64,000 bases of DNA from an uncultured Lachnospiraceae bacterium (GCA_910584725.1 CAJUBE010000020.1:1-64000), one strand, 5' to 3'; shown: positions 33,550 through 42,942, counted from the first letter of the stretch. Made by a program: numbers and translations. Notes: generated from the sequence alone by a model not told the origin.

Positions 33550-35241
33550 TTAAGACTGCCATTGTCCCTCTCTCATAAACCGCTCCGCCATCGCCTCCGC
33601 CGCCGCGGTAATATGCTCGTCATACTTTAGCATCCGCAGAAGCGCGATGGCGTTTCTGGTGGACGCCGGACCGTCCATTAATCTATAAGGAAAATAAATA
33701 TCGTTCTCCTCGATCCGCTCCTCAAAGTGGTAATTGTCATATTCCCTCTCCAAAAGCTTCGTCAGCTCCACATCATGGGTCGCCGCAAAGCAGAGCGCAT
33801 GTCCCGCCGCCAGCTTTTTCATAATCTGCGTGGAAGCCGCAATCCGCTCCACCGTGTTGGTCCCTCTGAGCACTTCGTCCACAAAACAGAGCACCGGGCG
33901 TCCTTCCGCCTGTTCCACCTGATCCAGAATCCGCTTGATGGACTTGATCTCTACCATATAATAGCTGTCACCGCCCGCCAGATCGTCCCGCAGCGACATG
34001 GACGAATAAATGCGGTAAAAAGGCGCTTCATAAGCCGCCGCGGCACAGGTGTGCACCGTCTGCGCAAGCAACGCGTTTACCGCTACCGCCCGCAGGAAAG
34101 TGGACTTGCCCGAAGCGTTTGACCCGGTCAGCAGTACCCCTCTTTTCACCTCCAGATCGTTCGGCACCGCCTCCCGAAGCAGCGGATGGTACAGCCCTGT
34201 GGCTCGCAGGGAAAGCCCTCTCCCCGCTTCCTCATAAAGCGCCGGCACACAAAAGCTTTGCTCCAGACTTTTCCGAAATGAGCCGACCGCCACCGCGCAT
34301 TCAAGCTCACCCGTCACAGTAATCAGCCTGTCCACCTCTCCCATGTGCTTCTGCAAGTTATGGAAAGCCTTGTTAAAGCGGATCAGATCCATATAGAACA
34401 GCATCCGCAGATAGTCGAACAGAACCTCCAATGGATTTCCGCTCCCCTGTTTTGCGCCGGAAACCAGATATGAACTTTTCATAAAGCCCCGCAGGCTTTT
34501 ACACGCCTCCCTGACCGCCGAAAGCTCCTCTTCTATTCCGCTGGTTTCCGCCTTTCCCAGTTCCTCCCCGCCTTTTAAGAGCCTTCTCACATAGGCAAAG
34601 CTGGTGATGTACGGTTCAATCTGCCGGTATTCCTTAAAATAATCGATCAGATTATGGCACAGAACCCCGAAGAGGCAGACCAGCCCCACCGGCAGGGAGA
34701 CAAACATACCGCCTATGCTGAGCAAAATGAGAATATCCCAGAAAAAGTATTTGTCACTTTTCCGCTCCCCGAGCAGGTCCAGATGATCCAGATACTCGTA
34801 GATGGAGTGCCGTCCCGTCCGCCCGAGCATGAAGAAAATCCGCTGCAGCCTGTGCCGCTCCTCCTCCCGCTCCACAAAAAGCGCGATCCGCCGTTCCATC
34901 TTTTCAAGCTCGTCCGCATCCGCCGCTGGCGTCCGCAGTCTGTAATACAGATACTCATCGCCCGCCGCCGAGAGACAGGTGTTCATCCGCTGATACACCG
35001 CATCCATATACAGATCGTTCCATGTGATATCGTCGATCTGGTCCGCCGTCCTGTGTTTTTCATAGTACATGCTGATATGGGAAAGTTCCTCCGCCCCGTA
35101 ACTTCGTTCGGGCGGCGTGCCGTAACCCGCATAAATCTCCCGCAGTCTTCTCTCCAGAAACCTTCTGCTGTCCACATACTCCTTTGTCATCACAAGCACG
35201 ATGGCAAGCAGAATCAGGCATACAAAAATAAAAGCGTCCAT
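33550..35241 (-). CDS. membrane-associated MutS-like ATPase
   Basis: 563 residues. One N-terminal membrane helix (2-19), a helical region with a further hydrophobic hairpin (about 165-205) and a C-terminal MutS domain V: Walker A TGSNASGKST near residue 375, Walker B LCFVDEVLRGTN and ATHD. The mismatch-binding and connector domains are absent, so it is not a mismatch repair MutS. Similar 'MutS-related' proteins occur in Firmicutes without a known role. Confidence 0.85.
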   Translation of the reverse strand: MDAFIFVCLILLAIVLVMTKEYVDSRRFLERRLREIYAGYGTPPERSYGAEELSHISMYYEKHRTADQIDDITWNDLYMDAVYQRMNTCLSAAGDEYLYYRLRTPAADADELEKMERRIALFVEREEERHRLQRIFFMLGRTGRHSIYEYLDHLDLLGERKSDKYFFWDILILLSIGGMFVSLPVGLVCLFGVLCHNLIDYFKEYRQIEPYITSFAYVRRLLKGGEELGKAETSGIEEELSAVREACKSLRGFMKSSYLVSGAKQGSGNPLEVLFDYLRMLFYMDLIRFNKAFHNLQKHMGEVDRLITVTGELECAVAVGSFRKSLEQSFCVPALYEEAGRGLSLRATGLYHPLLREAVPNDLEVKRGVLLTGSNASGKSTFLRAVAVNALLAQTVHTCAAAAYEAPFYRIYSSMSLRDDLAGGDSYYMVEIKSIKRILDQVEQAEGRPVLCFVDEVLRGTNTVERIAASTQIMKKLAAGHALCFAATHDVELTKLLEREYDNYHFEERIEENDIYFPYRLMDGPASTRNAIALLRMLKYDEHITAAAEAMAERFMREGQWQS

Positions 35242-35302
35242 TTAGCCTCCATGGGTCAGGTGATGACCCCAAAAACAAAGTTAAAAGCTTTTCTTTCAAC
35301 CT

Positions 35303-36607
35303 TTATCTGAGACTGTCTATGATCTCATTCGCCTTTCCGTAAATCTCTTCTACATCTATATCTTTCGCAAACTGCCCGTTCTCATACAAAATCCGCCCGC
35401 GGACCATCGTCATTTTTACATTCTGCTTGCTGCCACTGTATACCAGATTTTTCGCAATATTATTGAGAGGCTGCATATTTGGCTGGTGTAAATCAATCAA
35501 AATCACATCCGCCTGCTTTCCCGCCGCCAGCACGTCCGTGTCCGGCAGGTTCATAGCCTTTGCGCCGTTCACCGTCGCCATCTTCAATACTTCCAGCGCG
35601 TCCACAGCCGCCGCGTCCTGCTCCCTCAGCTTGGCAAGCCCCGTGACCAGAAACATTTCCCGGAACATGTCGAGACAGTTGTTGCTTGCCGGACCGTCCG
35701 TGCCGACCGCCACATTAATTCCCCGCTTCAGATACGCGGAAATCGGCGCGATGCCGCTTGCCAGCTTGGTGTTGGAGCCGGGATTCGTGACAACACTCAA
35801 CCCCTTCTTTGCAAAGATATCCATGTCCTCCTCATCCATCCAGACACAGTGGTAGCCGCCCCCGCCGTAATCAAACATGCCGAGGGAATTAAGAAGTTTC
35901 ACAGGAGACATGCCGTAGCGTTCCCTGCAGCCCTCCACCTCCGCCTTTGTCTCGGAAAGGTGCGTAAATACCGGCGCCTTGTACTTGTGCGCCATTGCCG
36001 CCACCTGTTCCAGAAGCGCCCTGGAGCAAGTATACTCCGCATGAAAACCGATAAAGTAGGAGTGCAGGGGATCAAAATTGTTTAAAGAATGATATCTTTC
36101 CTCCATCTTTGCAAGAGAATCCTCAAACCCCTCCTGTCCGCTGGCGCCGCTGACCTGCACGCACCGCATCCCCATCTCCACACACGCCTTCGCCGTATCC
36201 TCCGGGGACAGGTACATATCGAAAATGGAAGTGATGCCGCTGGTCAGATACTCCAGTACCGCCAGCTTTGTGAGATGATAAATCATCTCCCCGTCAAGCT
36301 TCGCCTCCATCGGAAACACCTGCTGAAACAGCCAGTCCTGCAGCGGCAAATCGTCCGCATAGGAGCGCAGAAACGTCATTGCCGAATGGGTGTGGGCATC
36401 CTTGAAGCCCGGCATCAGAAGATTCCCGCCGCAGTCGATCTCCCTGTCCCAGAGAATGCTTTCCATGGAGAGAGACTGGCAGACTGCCGCCGCGTCGCCG
36501 CCTTCCCCCACATAAAGGATTTTGTCATCCTGCACCCAGAGTTCCCCTTCTATGATATCTGTCGTTTCCATGGTTAAAATTTTTGCGTTGTAAAATCTAT
36601 AGTTCAT
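35303..36607 (-). CDS. amidohydrolase, MTA/SAH deaminase-like
   Basis: 434 residues of the metallo-dependent hydrolase fold. Metal ligands: HTHS in FKDAHTHSAM (about 70), His in GFHAEYTCS, His in HLSETKAE and the Asp in VAVGTDGPASNN. Small N- and C-terminal beta domains fit the ATZ/TRZ group that includes S-adenosylhomocysteine/methylthioadenosine deaminase. Upstream are cdd and purine nucleoside phosphorylase in the same direction, which supports a nucleoside role. Confidence 0.85.
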   Translation of the reverse strand: MNYRFYNAKILTMETTDIIEGELWVQDDKILYVGEGGDAAAVCQSLSMESILWDREIDCGGNLLMPGFKDAHTHSAMTFLRSYADDLPLQDWLFQQVFPMEAKLDGEMIYHLTKLAVLEYLTSGITSIFDMYLSPEDTAKACVEMGMRCVQVSGASGQEGFEDSLAKMEERYHSLNNFDPLHSYFIGFHAEYTCSRALLEQVAAMAHKYKAPVFTHLSETKAEVEGCRERYGMSPVKLLNSLGMFDYGGGGYHCVWMDEEDMDIFAKKGLSVVTNPGSNTKLASGIAPISAYLKRGINVAVGTDGPASNNCLDMFREMFLVTGLAKLREQDAAAVDALEVLKMATVNGAKAMNLPDTDVLAAGKQADVILIDLHQPNMQPLNNIAKNLVYSGSKQNVKMTMVRGRILYENGQFAKDIDVEEIYGKANEIIDSLR

Positions 36608-36807
36608 GGTTTTTACCCTTTCTATTCTATTGTTACACGCCTCAATACAGCTCGCAAAGCCTGCGGCTTTCCTCGCTCACGGGCTGTCTACGCTCCGCTT
36701 CGGTCCATGCTGAGCAAGCGCCACTGGCGCTTAGCCCCCCTATGCATCCATTCTAATAAACGCTCCGGCAGGCAGACTTTCCTTCCCGTTCATGCTCTGT
36801 CTTCGCA

Positions 36808-37260
36808 CTACTCATTGCCATCGCGCAGATTTTCCGGTCCGAACCCCTCCGGCAGAAGCTCCGCCAGCGTCATCACGCGGTAGTCCTCCTCTGACTTCGC
36901 CACAATAATCTGAAACTGCGACGGCTCACAGAACTCCCGCATCACCTGTCTGCACACCCCACAGGGATAGGCGTACTGCGTCACTTCCTCCCCCTCGGGG
37001 CTTCCCACAATGGCGATCGCCGCAAACTCCCGCACCCCTTCGCTGACCGCCTTAAAAAACGCCGTCCGCTCGGCACAGTTGCTCGGTCCGTAAGCCGCAT
37101 TCTCGATATTGCACCCTGTGACAGTCTGCCCGTCCGCGGTAAGCAAAGCCGCCCCTACCTGATAGTGGGAATAAGGCGAGTAGGATTTCCTTCTCGCCTC
37201 TGTCGCCGCCTTAACCAATTCGCGTAAATTGTCTTTTGTCAATTTTTCTCTCTCTTTCAT
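36808..37260 (-). CDS. cdd: cytidine deaminase
   Basis: 150 residues from ATG 37260 (ATG 37272 also possible). The zinc site is intact: NCAERTAFF supplies the first Cys and catalytic Glu, PCGVCRQV the other two Cys. Converts cytidine and deoxycytidine to uridines. Part of the minus-strand nucleoside salvage run. The region downstream (36608-36807) has small GC hairpins such as GCAAAGCC/GGCTTTC but no gene. Confidence 0.94.
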   Translation of the reverse strand: MKEREKLTKDNLRELVKAATEARRKSYSPYSHYQVGAALLTADGQTVTGCNIENAAYGPSNCAERTAFFKAVSEGVREFAAIAIVGSPEGEEVTQYAYPCGVCRQVMREFCEPSQFQIIVAKSEEDYRVMTLAELLPEGFGPENLRDGNE

Positions 37261-37341
37261 GCTGACACCCATGATTCCGCTCTGTAAAATCTCAAATTAA
37301 CTATTCCTTTTTGGCACGCGAATCATACTTATTCCAAAACT

Positions 37342-38175
37342 TTAGATGAACGCCTTAAACTTCGTGATGGATTCCACCAGCAGTTTCTCAAACTTGGGCG
37401 CCACCGCGTTCGCCGCCTCCTGCACTTCCTCGTGGGTCAGGGGCGCACTGTTCATGCCCGCCGCCAGATTGCTGACACATGATACGCCGCAGATCTTCAT
37501 GCCCATATGGTTCGCCGCAATCGCCTCCACAACAGTGCTCATGCCAACCGCGCTGGCTCCCAGCTTATGCAGCATCTGGATCTCCGCTGGAGACTCAAAG
37601 GAAGGTCCCGTAAGCTGCGCGTACACGCCCTCAAACAGTTCGATATCGTTCTCTTTCGCCGTCTCCTTGATCATTCCCTGCAAATCCTCGTCGTAAACGT
37701 GGGACATGTCCGGGAACCGGGTGCCCAGCTCCTCAATATTCGGTCCGATCAGCGGATTCGGCGCAAACAGGGAAATATGATCCTGAATCAGCATCAGACT
37801 GCCCGCATGGAACGCCGGGTTGATCCCGCCGGAAGCATTCGTCAGGAAAAGCACTTTCGCGCCCATCATCTTCATCAGACGGGTGGGCAGCACCACATCC
37901 GTAATGGGGTACCCCTCATAATAGTGCACACGCCCCTGCATCAGCACAACCGGCACCTCATGGATGTAGCCGAAGATAAACTTCCCGGCATGTCCCGGCA
38001 CGGTGGATACGGGGAAGCCCTCAATTTCATTGTAAGGTAGCTCCGCTTTCACATCCACCACCTTCGCGAAATTGCCAAGCCCCGAACCTAACACCACAGC
38101 CACCTTCGGCTCGAAGTCAATTTTTGCTTTGTAGCAGTCATAACATTTTAAGAGTTTATCATATACAGGGTTCAT
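37342..38175 (-). CDS. punA: purine nucleoside phosphorylase (trimeric, PNP I type)
   Basis: 277 residues. Phosphate-binding GSGLGNF near residue 31, the HAGKFIFG and QGRVHYYEGY segments, and the purine site NASGG...E (GPSFESPAE) and SNLAAGMN near the C-terminus. Cleaves guanosine and inosine with phosphate. It precedes cdd; a degenerate fragment of the repeat flank (CCCATGATTCCGC, 37268-37281) lies between them. Confidence 0.94.
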   Translation of the reverse strand: MNPVYDKLLKCYDCYKAKIDFEPKVAVVLGSGLGNFAKVVDVKAELPYNEIEGFPVSTVPGHAGKFIFGYIHEVPVVLMQGRVHYYEGYPITDVVLPTRLMKMMGAKVLFLTNASGGINPAFHAGSLMLIQDHISLFAPNPLIGPNIEELGTRFPDMSHVYDEDLQGMIKETAKENDIELFEGVYAQLTGPSFESPAEIQMLHKLGASAVGMSTVVEAIAANHMGMKICGVSCVSNLAAGMNSAPLTHEEVQEAANAVAPKFEKLLVESITKFKAFI

Positions 38176-38210
38176 ATGTTTACCGCCTTTCCTTTTTTAT
38201 GGTAAGTATA

Positions 38211-39053
38211 TCACACTCTCCCCGGTTTGACATCCATTTTCTCCGCGATCAGAATATCCATACAGTGCTGGTGCGGCACGCCGCCGCTGTCGCAGTCAAA
38301 TATGATTTCATCATTGGCACGAAAAAGCCAGTCATGGTACATCCCCTGCAGTTCCCCGGAATGCCAGCTGCCTCTCTCGACCTCTATCGGCTCCCGGTCC
38401 GGCGCAGGCGCAATAAAGGGCTTATCCACAAAGACATTGACCGCATGGATGCCTCCGGCTGTCGTGTGTTCCTTGAGGCTGGAAATCACTTCTCCCCGCA
38501 GCTTCCCCGGGATATAGTGGAGCACCCCACTGGAAAACACAATGTCGAAGGAAGTGTCCGGCCGGTAATCCAGCACATCCGCCTGAAAGAAATCAATCTG
38601 TACCCCGTGCCGCTTTGCCAGACTGCGCGCCTTGTCAATCCCTGTCTGTGCGGCGTCGAAGGCAGTAACAAGATAGCCGTTTTTTGCAAGAAAAACCGCA
38701 TCCTTCCCCTCCCCGCAGCCGATCTCCAGAACCCGGTAAGGTTTTACGGGCGGCTTGATTTTCATAATCTCATAGCACAGCTCGTTTGGCTGCAGCCCCC
38801 AGTAATACGCCTCTCCCTCATACCGCCGCTCATAATCCGTCATGGGCGCGGCGCTGTACCCCAAGAGGATATCCGTCGTCGTGCCCAGAATATGCGCAAG
38901 CTGCGGCAAAAGGCTGATGTCCGGGTATGCCGTGCCGTTCTCCCACTTGGAGACCGCCTGAAAGGAGACATTCAGATAATCGGCTATCTTCTGCTGGGTG
39001 TACCCTAACTGCTTCCTCTTTTTCATTATGATCGTTCCTATATTGTCACTCAA
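38211..39053 (-). CDS. XRE helix-turn-helix fused to SAM-dependent methyltransferase
   Basis: 280 residues. Residues 5-62 are an XRE helix-turn-helix (KKRKQLGYTQQKIADYLNVS, then VSKWENGTAYPD), and residues 100-260 a class I methyltransferase (VLEIGCGEGKDAVFLA, FDAAQ, FSSGVLHYI). The pairing suggests a regulator whose output is coupled to methylation, or an enzyme carrying a self-targeting DNA-binding head. Seen in Clostridia; the substrate is unknown. It is alone in its transcription unit. Confidence 0.88.
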   Translation of the reverse strand: MSDNIGTIIMKKRKQLGYTQQKIADYLNVSFQAVSKWENGTAYPDISLLPQLAHILGTTTDILLGYSAAPMTDYERRYEGEAYYWGLQPNELCYEIMKIKPPVKPYRVLEIGCGEGKDAVFLAKNGYLVTAFDAAQTGIDKARSLAKRHGVQIDFFQADVLDYRPDTSFDIVFSSGVLHYIPGKLRGEVISSLKEHTTAGGIHAVNVFVDKPFIAPAPDREPIEVERGSWHSGELQGMYHDWLFRANDEIIFDCDSGGVPHQHCMDILIAEKMDVKPGRV

Positions 39054-39165
39054 ATTTCTTTCCTCCCGTCCGTATCTGCCCTGTTGTTTCTAATCATAAC
39101 AAGATACCTTTGGTTCCACAATAACCCGTATGTTGAAACACAGGTGAAAGCTCAACCAGAAGGCG

Positions 39166-39208
39166 AAAAAAGAACCCTGAAATGAGTATTCCCCATACCA
39201 GAGTTCCC
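39166..39208 (-). terminator. terminator upstream of the HTH-methyltransferase gene
   Basis: GAACTCTG and CAGGGTTC pair, followed on the minus strand by TTTTTT. It ends transcription coming from the nuclease remnant. Confidence 0.6.
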
Positions 39209-39243
39209 TTGCCTATGCTATGACACATAAAGCGTTTCATCCT

Positions 39244-39605
39244 TTAATCCGTCTGCATATTTTGTGCTTTCACGCGCTGATATTCCTCCACAGTAACATC
39301 CAGTCCGGCGCACGCTTTCTCCAGACTGATCCCAAAGTTCTTCATAGCTGCCTCAATATTATGTATCAGAATCTGTCCTCTGCCCTCTTCCTTTCCTTCT
39401 GCCTTTCCGTCCTCTTTTCCCCGCATATAACCCGCAGTTTCTCCGTCCTCATAGGTCACACGCATCGCATATTCTTCGTTGTACTCATAAATCGACATTG
39501 CAACCACCTCATTTCTCTGCGTCACAAGAAAATCTTTCAGAATATCCTGCCGAATACTGTGTAAACGTTTCCTTTCGTCTGAGGCGACAGGAAACTTCTC
39601 CTACA
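39244..39605 (-). pseudogene. C-terminal remnant of a Rpn-family PD-(D/E)XK nuclease/transposase
   Basis: An open frame from an in-frame stop near 39606 reads KFPVASDERKRLHSIRQDIL, then FLVTQRNEVVAMSIYEYNEE and a Gly/Lys/Glu-rich segment (GKEDGKAEGKEEG), as in the tails of Rpn/PDDEXK transposase-like proteins common in Lachnospiraceae. The N-terminal nuclease domain is missing. A 93-codon reading from 39525 could still be translated. Confidence 0.6.
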
Positions 39606-39780
39606 ACGAAAGTCTGTTTTAGTCCCCGCCTGCCCAATCATTGAATTTTAAGCAAGGATTCTAAAACAGATAAGACACTGTAAAAGCGTCCCAAAGAAAA
39701 ATAGATTGTTTGAACGTTTTTCCGTTAGAATTTCATTGCTATGTAAAAATCATAGCAATGTTATTTACAAAAGTCAAGCA

Positions 39781-40170
39781 TTATTTCCCCGTTTTCCTCC
39801 CATACCGCATCGGCTCCGCCACCGTCCTGTTAAAGAACGCGATTAACGGTCCCATAAAGAACGCCGTCACCACCGTGCCGATTCCCACCGTCGCGCCGAA
39901 AATAAACCCTACAATGGTGCAGAATAAATCCGAGGATATCCGGCAGAACTGAAATTTCCACTTCTTCTTTTCCGAGAGGAGCAGAGACACGGCATCATAT
40001 GTAGACACGCCCATATCCGCCGTGAAATAGAGGGCAGAGGAAAAGCACATGATCACAATGCCGAGGATCAAAAACACAAACCGCACAACAAATGACGGTT
40101 CCGGAATCAATTTTTCAAAAAGCAGGGAAGAGTATTCCACCACATAGCCCAGCAGGAAAATATTGATCAC
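39781..40170 (-). pseudogene. truncated YczE/YitT-like membrane protein
   Basis: 129 codons from a GTG at 40170; three or four membrane helices, with ADMGVSTYDAVS and the late GTVVTAFFMGPLIAFF typical of YczE-like integral membrane proteins, which are usually about 210 residues. The N-terminal ~80 residues are lacking, and the frame begins almost at the stop of the substrate-binding protein gene (17 bases away). A deletion has probably removed its start. Confidence 0.65.
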
Positions 40171-40186
40171 CGTCCCTGTCAGACCG

Positions 40187-41092
40187 TCAGTGTCCGAGCA
40201 GCCCCTTATTCTCCAGAAACTCCCTCGCCACGTCCTTGTCCTCCCTGCCGTTCACTTCCACCTCATAATTCATCTGCTGCATCTCGGCCTCGGTAATCAG
40301 CCCGTTCATTTTCTCCAGAACGCCCCGCAGCTTCGGGTACTTTTCCAGCGCATCCTTTCTCACCACCGTTCCGGCATCATAGGTTTCAAAAAAAATCCGG
40401 TCGTCCGCAAGCAGCACCAGATTGTTGGCGGCAAGCTGCGCATCCGTCGTGAATGCGTTGATCACATCCACCTCTTCATTCTTTAGCGCCTCATATTTCA
40501 ATGCAATCTCCATCTGTACGGTGTCTTTAAACTGCATACCGTACGCTTCACAGAGCCGGGGATACCCGGTTTCCAGCTCAATGTAATCCGGATTGCCGCC
40601 AAACACCAGCTCCCCGGAAGCCGCCGCCAGCTCCGAATAGGTGGAAAGCCCGTACTGCTCTGCCATATCCTGTCTGACCGCCAGCCCATAAGTGTTGGAA
40701 AAACCGTACAGCCCCGTCCACGTCAGACCCAGCGCGTCATACTCGGCCAACAGTTCCTCATAGAGTTTATCGTCGTCTTTCTCCATCTCCTCTTTCTTCA
40801 GCACGTTCAGCCACGCCGACCGGGTGTACTCCGGGTACAGGTCAAACTCTCCTTTCACAAGCGCGGGATGGATGTTTGTGGTGCCGCCTCCCACACCTTT
40901 TGTGATCTCCACTTCATAATCCGTCCCATCCTCAATCAGCTGCGCCAGTATCTCCGTCAAAATATACTGCTCCGTCATGGGCTTTGACGCAATCTTGATC
41001 GTCTCCTTTTCCCCGCAGGCACCAAGCCCGCAGACCATGCCCACCAATGCCAACACCGCAATTCCCTTTTTAATTCTCTTCGTACTTTTCAT
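40187..41092 (-). CDS. compatible-solute ABC transporter substrate-binding lipoprotein (OpuCC/OsmF-like)
   Basis: 301 residues from ATG 41092 (GGAGG upstream). Lipoprotein signal with lipobox GLGAC near residue 25, then an OpuAC fold with IASKPMTEQYILTEI and the TTNIHPAL and LYPEYT segments of glycine betaine/choline/carnitine binders. It delivers the solute to the permease and ATPase encoded upstream. Repeat copy D separates it from the ATPase gene. Confidence 0.9.
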   Translation of the reverse strand: MKSTKRIKKGIAVLALVGMVCGLGACGEKETIKIASKPMTEQYILTEILAQLIEDGTDYEVEITKGVGGGTTNIHPALVKGEFDLYPEYTRSAWLNVLKKEEMEKDDDKLYEELLAEYDALGLTWTGLYGFSNTYGLAVRQDMAEQYGLSTYSELAAASGELVFGGNPDYIELETGYPRLCEAYGMQFKDTVQMEIALKYEALKNEEVDVINAFTTDAQLAANNLVLLADDRIFFETYDAGTVVRKDALEKYPKLRGVLEKMNGLITEAEMQQMNYEVEVNGREDKDVAREFLENKGLLGH

Positions 41093-41153
41093 ATTCTCCT
41101 CCATTCCGTCGCTAACCGCCATGTCACAGCTCTACTGTAACTCAAATCGACGC

Positions 41154-41249
41154 GGAGAATGCCCGTATTTCAGGCATTCTCCAATGCGAAACTTAGTACT
41201 TCTTGGCGTCTCGTCCTATGGCGAGACGCCTTTAGAAGTACTTTTCGCA
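41154..41249 (-). repeat. intercistronic palindromic element, copy D
   Basis: Most regular copy: TGCGAAA-A-GTACTTCT / AGAAGTAC-TAAG-TTTCGCA with a perfect GGCGTCTCG/CGAGACGCC head, then GGAGAATGCC/GGCATTCTCC. It starts 5 bases after the ATPase gene stop. Confidence 0.85.
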
Positions 41250-41253
41250 TTTC

Positions 41254-41982
41254 TTACGCGCCGCAAAGCAGCTGCCTTACAAACGCATCCCTCGGTTTCT
41301 CCAAAAGTTCCTCTCTGCCGCCCTCCTGCCAAATCATGCCGTCTTTCATAATCAGAATGCGGCTGCCCAGCTTGAACGCCTCCTCTATATCATGGGTAAC
41401 AAACACGATCGTTATGCCCGTTTTTTCCTGCAGGTCGGAAAGTTCCCCCTGCAATGTGCGTCTCGTGATTTCGTCCACCGCCCCGAAAGGCTCGTCCATC
41501 AACAGGATATCCGGGGACGCCGCCATCGCTCTGGCGATGCCCACCCGCTGTTTCTGCCCGCCGGAAAGCTGTCTGGGAAACCGCCCCGCCAGTTCTTTTG
41601 GAAGATCAACCATCGCAAGCATTCTCTCCGCCATCGCACGCCGCTCCTCCTTCGACAGCTTTTTGTCAAGGCAGGGGACATAGCATATATTGTCCTGCAC
41701 CGTCATGTGCGGAAACAGTTTGGCGCCCTGCACGGCATAGCCGATCCTTCTTCGCAGATCGGTCAGGCTGCACGCCGACAGCCGCTCTCCTTCCACCAGC
41801 ACCTCTCCCGCCGCAGGCAGAACCAATCCGTTAATCAGCTTGAGGAGCGTTGTCTTCCCGCACCCCGACGGACCGATGATCACAAGAAACTCTCCCCGCT
41901 CCACGTCAAGAGATACCCGCCGCAGCACCTCGTGGCTGCCGTAGGCCGCCGACACATTCCGTATTTCAATCGCCCTGCTCAA
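41254..41982 (-). CDS. compatible-solute ABC transporter ATP-binding protein (OpuCA-like)
   Basis: 242 residues. Walker A GPSGCGKTT, signature LSGGQKQR, Walker B ILLMDEPFGAVDE and H-loop VTHDIEEA. It lacks the C-terminal CBS domains of longer OpuCA proteins. Overlaps the permease gene by 17 bases. Confidence 0.9.
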   Translation of the reverse strand: MSRAIEIRNVSAAYGSHEVLRRVSLDVERGEFLVIIGPSGCGKTTLLKLINGLVLPAAGEVLVEGERLSACSLTDLRRRIGYAVQGAKLFPHMTVQDNICYVPCLDKKLSKEERRAMAERMLAMVDLPKELAGRFPRQLSGGQKQRVGIARAMAASPDILLMDEPFGAVDEITRRTLQGELSDLQEKTGITIVFVTHDIEEAFKLGSRILIMKDGMIWQEGGREELLEKPRDAFVRQLLCGA

Positions 41983-42610
41983 TGCCGTACCTCCTGTTCA
42001 CCATCTTCTGTACTCTCGCAAGCAGCCAGTCGCTTAGTAGCGCCAGAAGCGCAATCAGCACCGAGCCCGCCGCCGTCAGCGTCATATTGTAAGTGGTGAT
42101 GCCACGGTAAATCGCCGCGCCGAGTCCGCCCGCCCCGATAAAGGAGGCGATGCCGCCCATGGCAATGATCATCACCACCATATTGCGGAAACCACTGATG
42201 ATCACAGGAAGCGCCAGCGGGAAACGGATACGAAACATCATCTGTCTGCCATCCGATCCAAGACCTTCCGCCACCTCCAGAATGCCGGCGTCTACGTTCG
42301 TAAGTCCCGTGTAAGTATTCCTGACAATCGGCAGCAGACCGTAAACGGTCAGGGCAATGATGGCCGTCTTATTGCCGATGCCCGTAAAAGGAATCAGGAA
42401 TCCCAGAAGGGAGATGGACGGGATGGTATAAATCACATTCACCACACCCAGAACCGCGCCCGCAAGCTTTTTATGTCCGCTGATAAAAACACCCAGCAGA
42501 ATCCCCAGCACGCCCGCGCACACCACCGCTGTCAGTGAAATCCTGATATGCTCCAGCAGACAGGTCACAAAAAAAGCCCGCCGTTCCCAAAGAATCTGTA
42601 TAATCTGCAT
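41966..42610 (-). CDS. compatible-solute ABC transporter permease (OpuCB-like)
   Basis: 214 residues from ATG 42610 (AGGGTGG 5 bases upstream; other starts at 42613/42619). Six membrane helices and the binding-protein-dependent transport motif EVAEGLGSDGRQMMFRIRFP-like loop (EVAEGLGSDG, then RFPLALPVI). First gene of the transporter operon, with a structured leader upstream. Confidence 0.9.
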   Translation of the reverse strand: MQIIQILWERRAFFVTCLLEHIRISLTAVVCAGVLGILLGVFISGHKKLAGAVLGVVNVIYTIPSISLLGFLIPFTGIGNKTAIIALTVYGLLPIVRNTYTGLTNVDAGILEVAEGLGSDGRQMMFRIRFPLALPVIISGFRNMVVMIIAMGGIASFIGAGGLGAAIYRGITTYNMTLTAAGSVLIALLALLSDWLLARVQKMVNRRYGIEQGD

Positions 42611-42669
42611 CATTACCACCCTGTTGTCAAAAACAATCCGCTCACTGTCGGAACATTTTTATCAAACAT

Positions 42670-42709
42670 GGGCCGCAGGCCGGAAACGAAACATCCCGGC
42701 ACACGGCCC
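42670..42709 (-). promoter_or_regulatory. strong leader hairpin in front of the solute transporter operon
   Basis: GGGCCG...GCCGG and CCGGC...CGGCCC pair with one symmetric 3x3 internal loop. It lies in the predicted 5' UTR, about 60 bases before the permease start. No riboswitch class is recognised. Confidence 0.5.
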
Positions 42710-42729
42710 AAAAATTTCATCCATTTAGT

Positions 42730-42758
42730 AAGATATCACATAAAAAGCAGATGCGCAA
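42730..42758 (-). promoter_or_regulatory. promoter of the solute transporter operon
   Basis: TTGCGC, 17 bases, TATCTT with an upstream TG (extended -10) on the minus strand. Confidence 0.45.
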
Positions 42759-42840
42759 TTAAAACCTTCGGTATCACAGCTCAGCCCACGCCCATTCGCA
42801 AAATCGCGTCTCCGACGCTCTCCGCTGCTGCGTAAGCTCA

Positions 42841-42942
42841 GATTGAGCAAAGCTCAATCGGCTCATTAACGGGCGTTCCCTCAGAGCATCATCCGCCTGT
42901 CAAACTTGTGCAAGCACAGTTTGCCCGGCAGATAATGCTCTG
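42841..42942 (-). repeat. two palindromes downstream of spoIVA
   Basis: GATTGAGC/GCTCAATC (42841-42859) and a 61-base imperfect palindrome with arms CAGAGCAT/ATGCTCTG (42882-42942) containing AAACT/AGTTT and GTGC/GCAC inner pairs. The first stem sequence recurs at 46408-46426 near the pot operon. Neither has a T tract. Confidence 0.55.
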
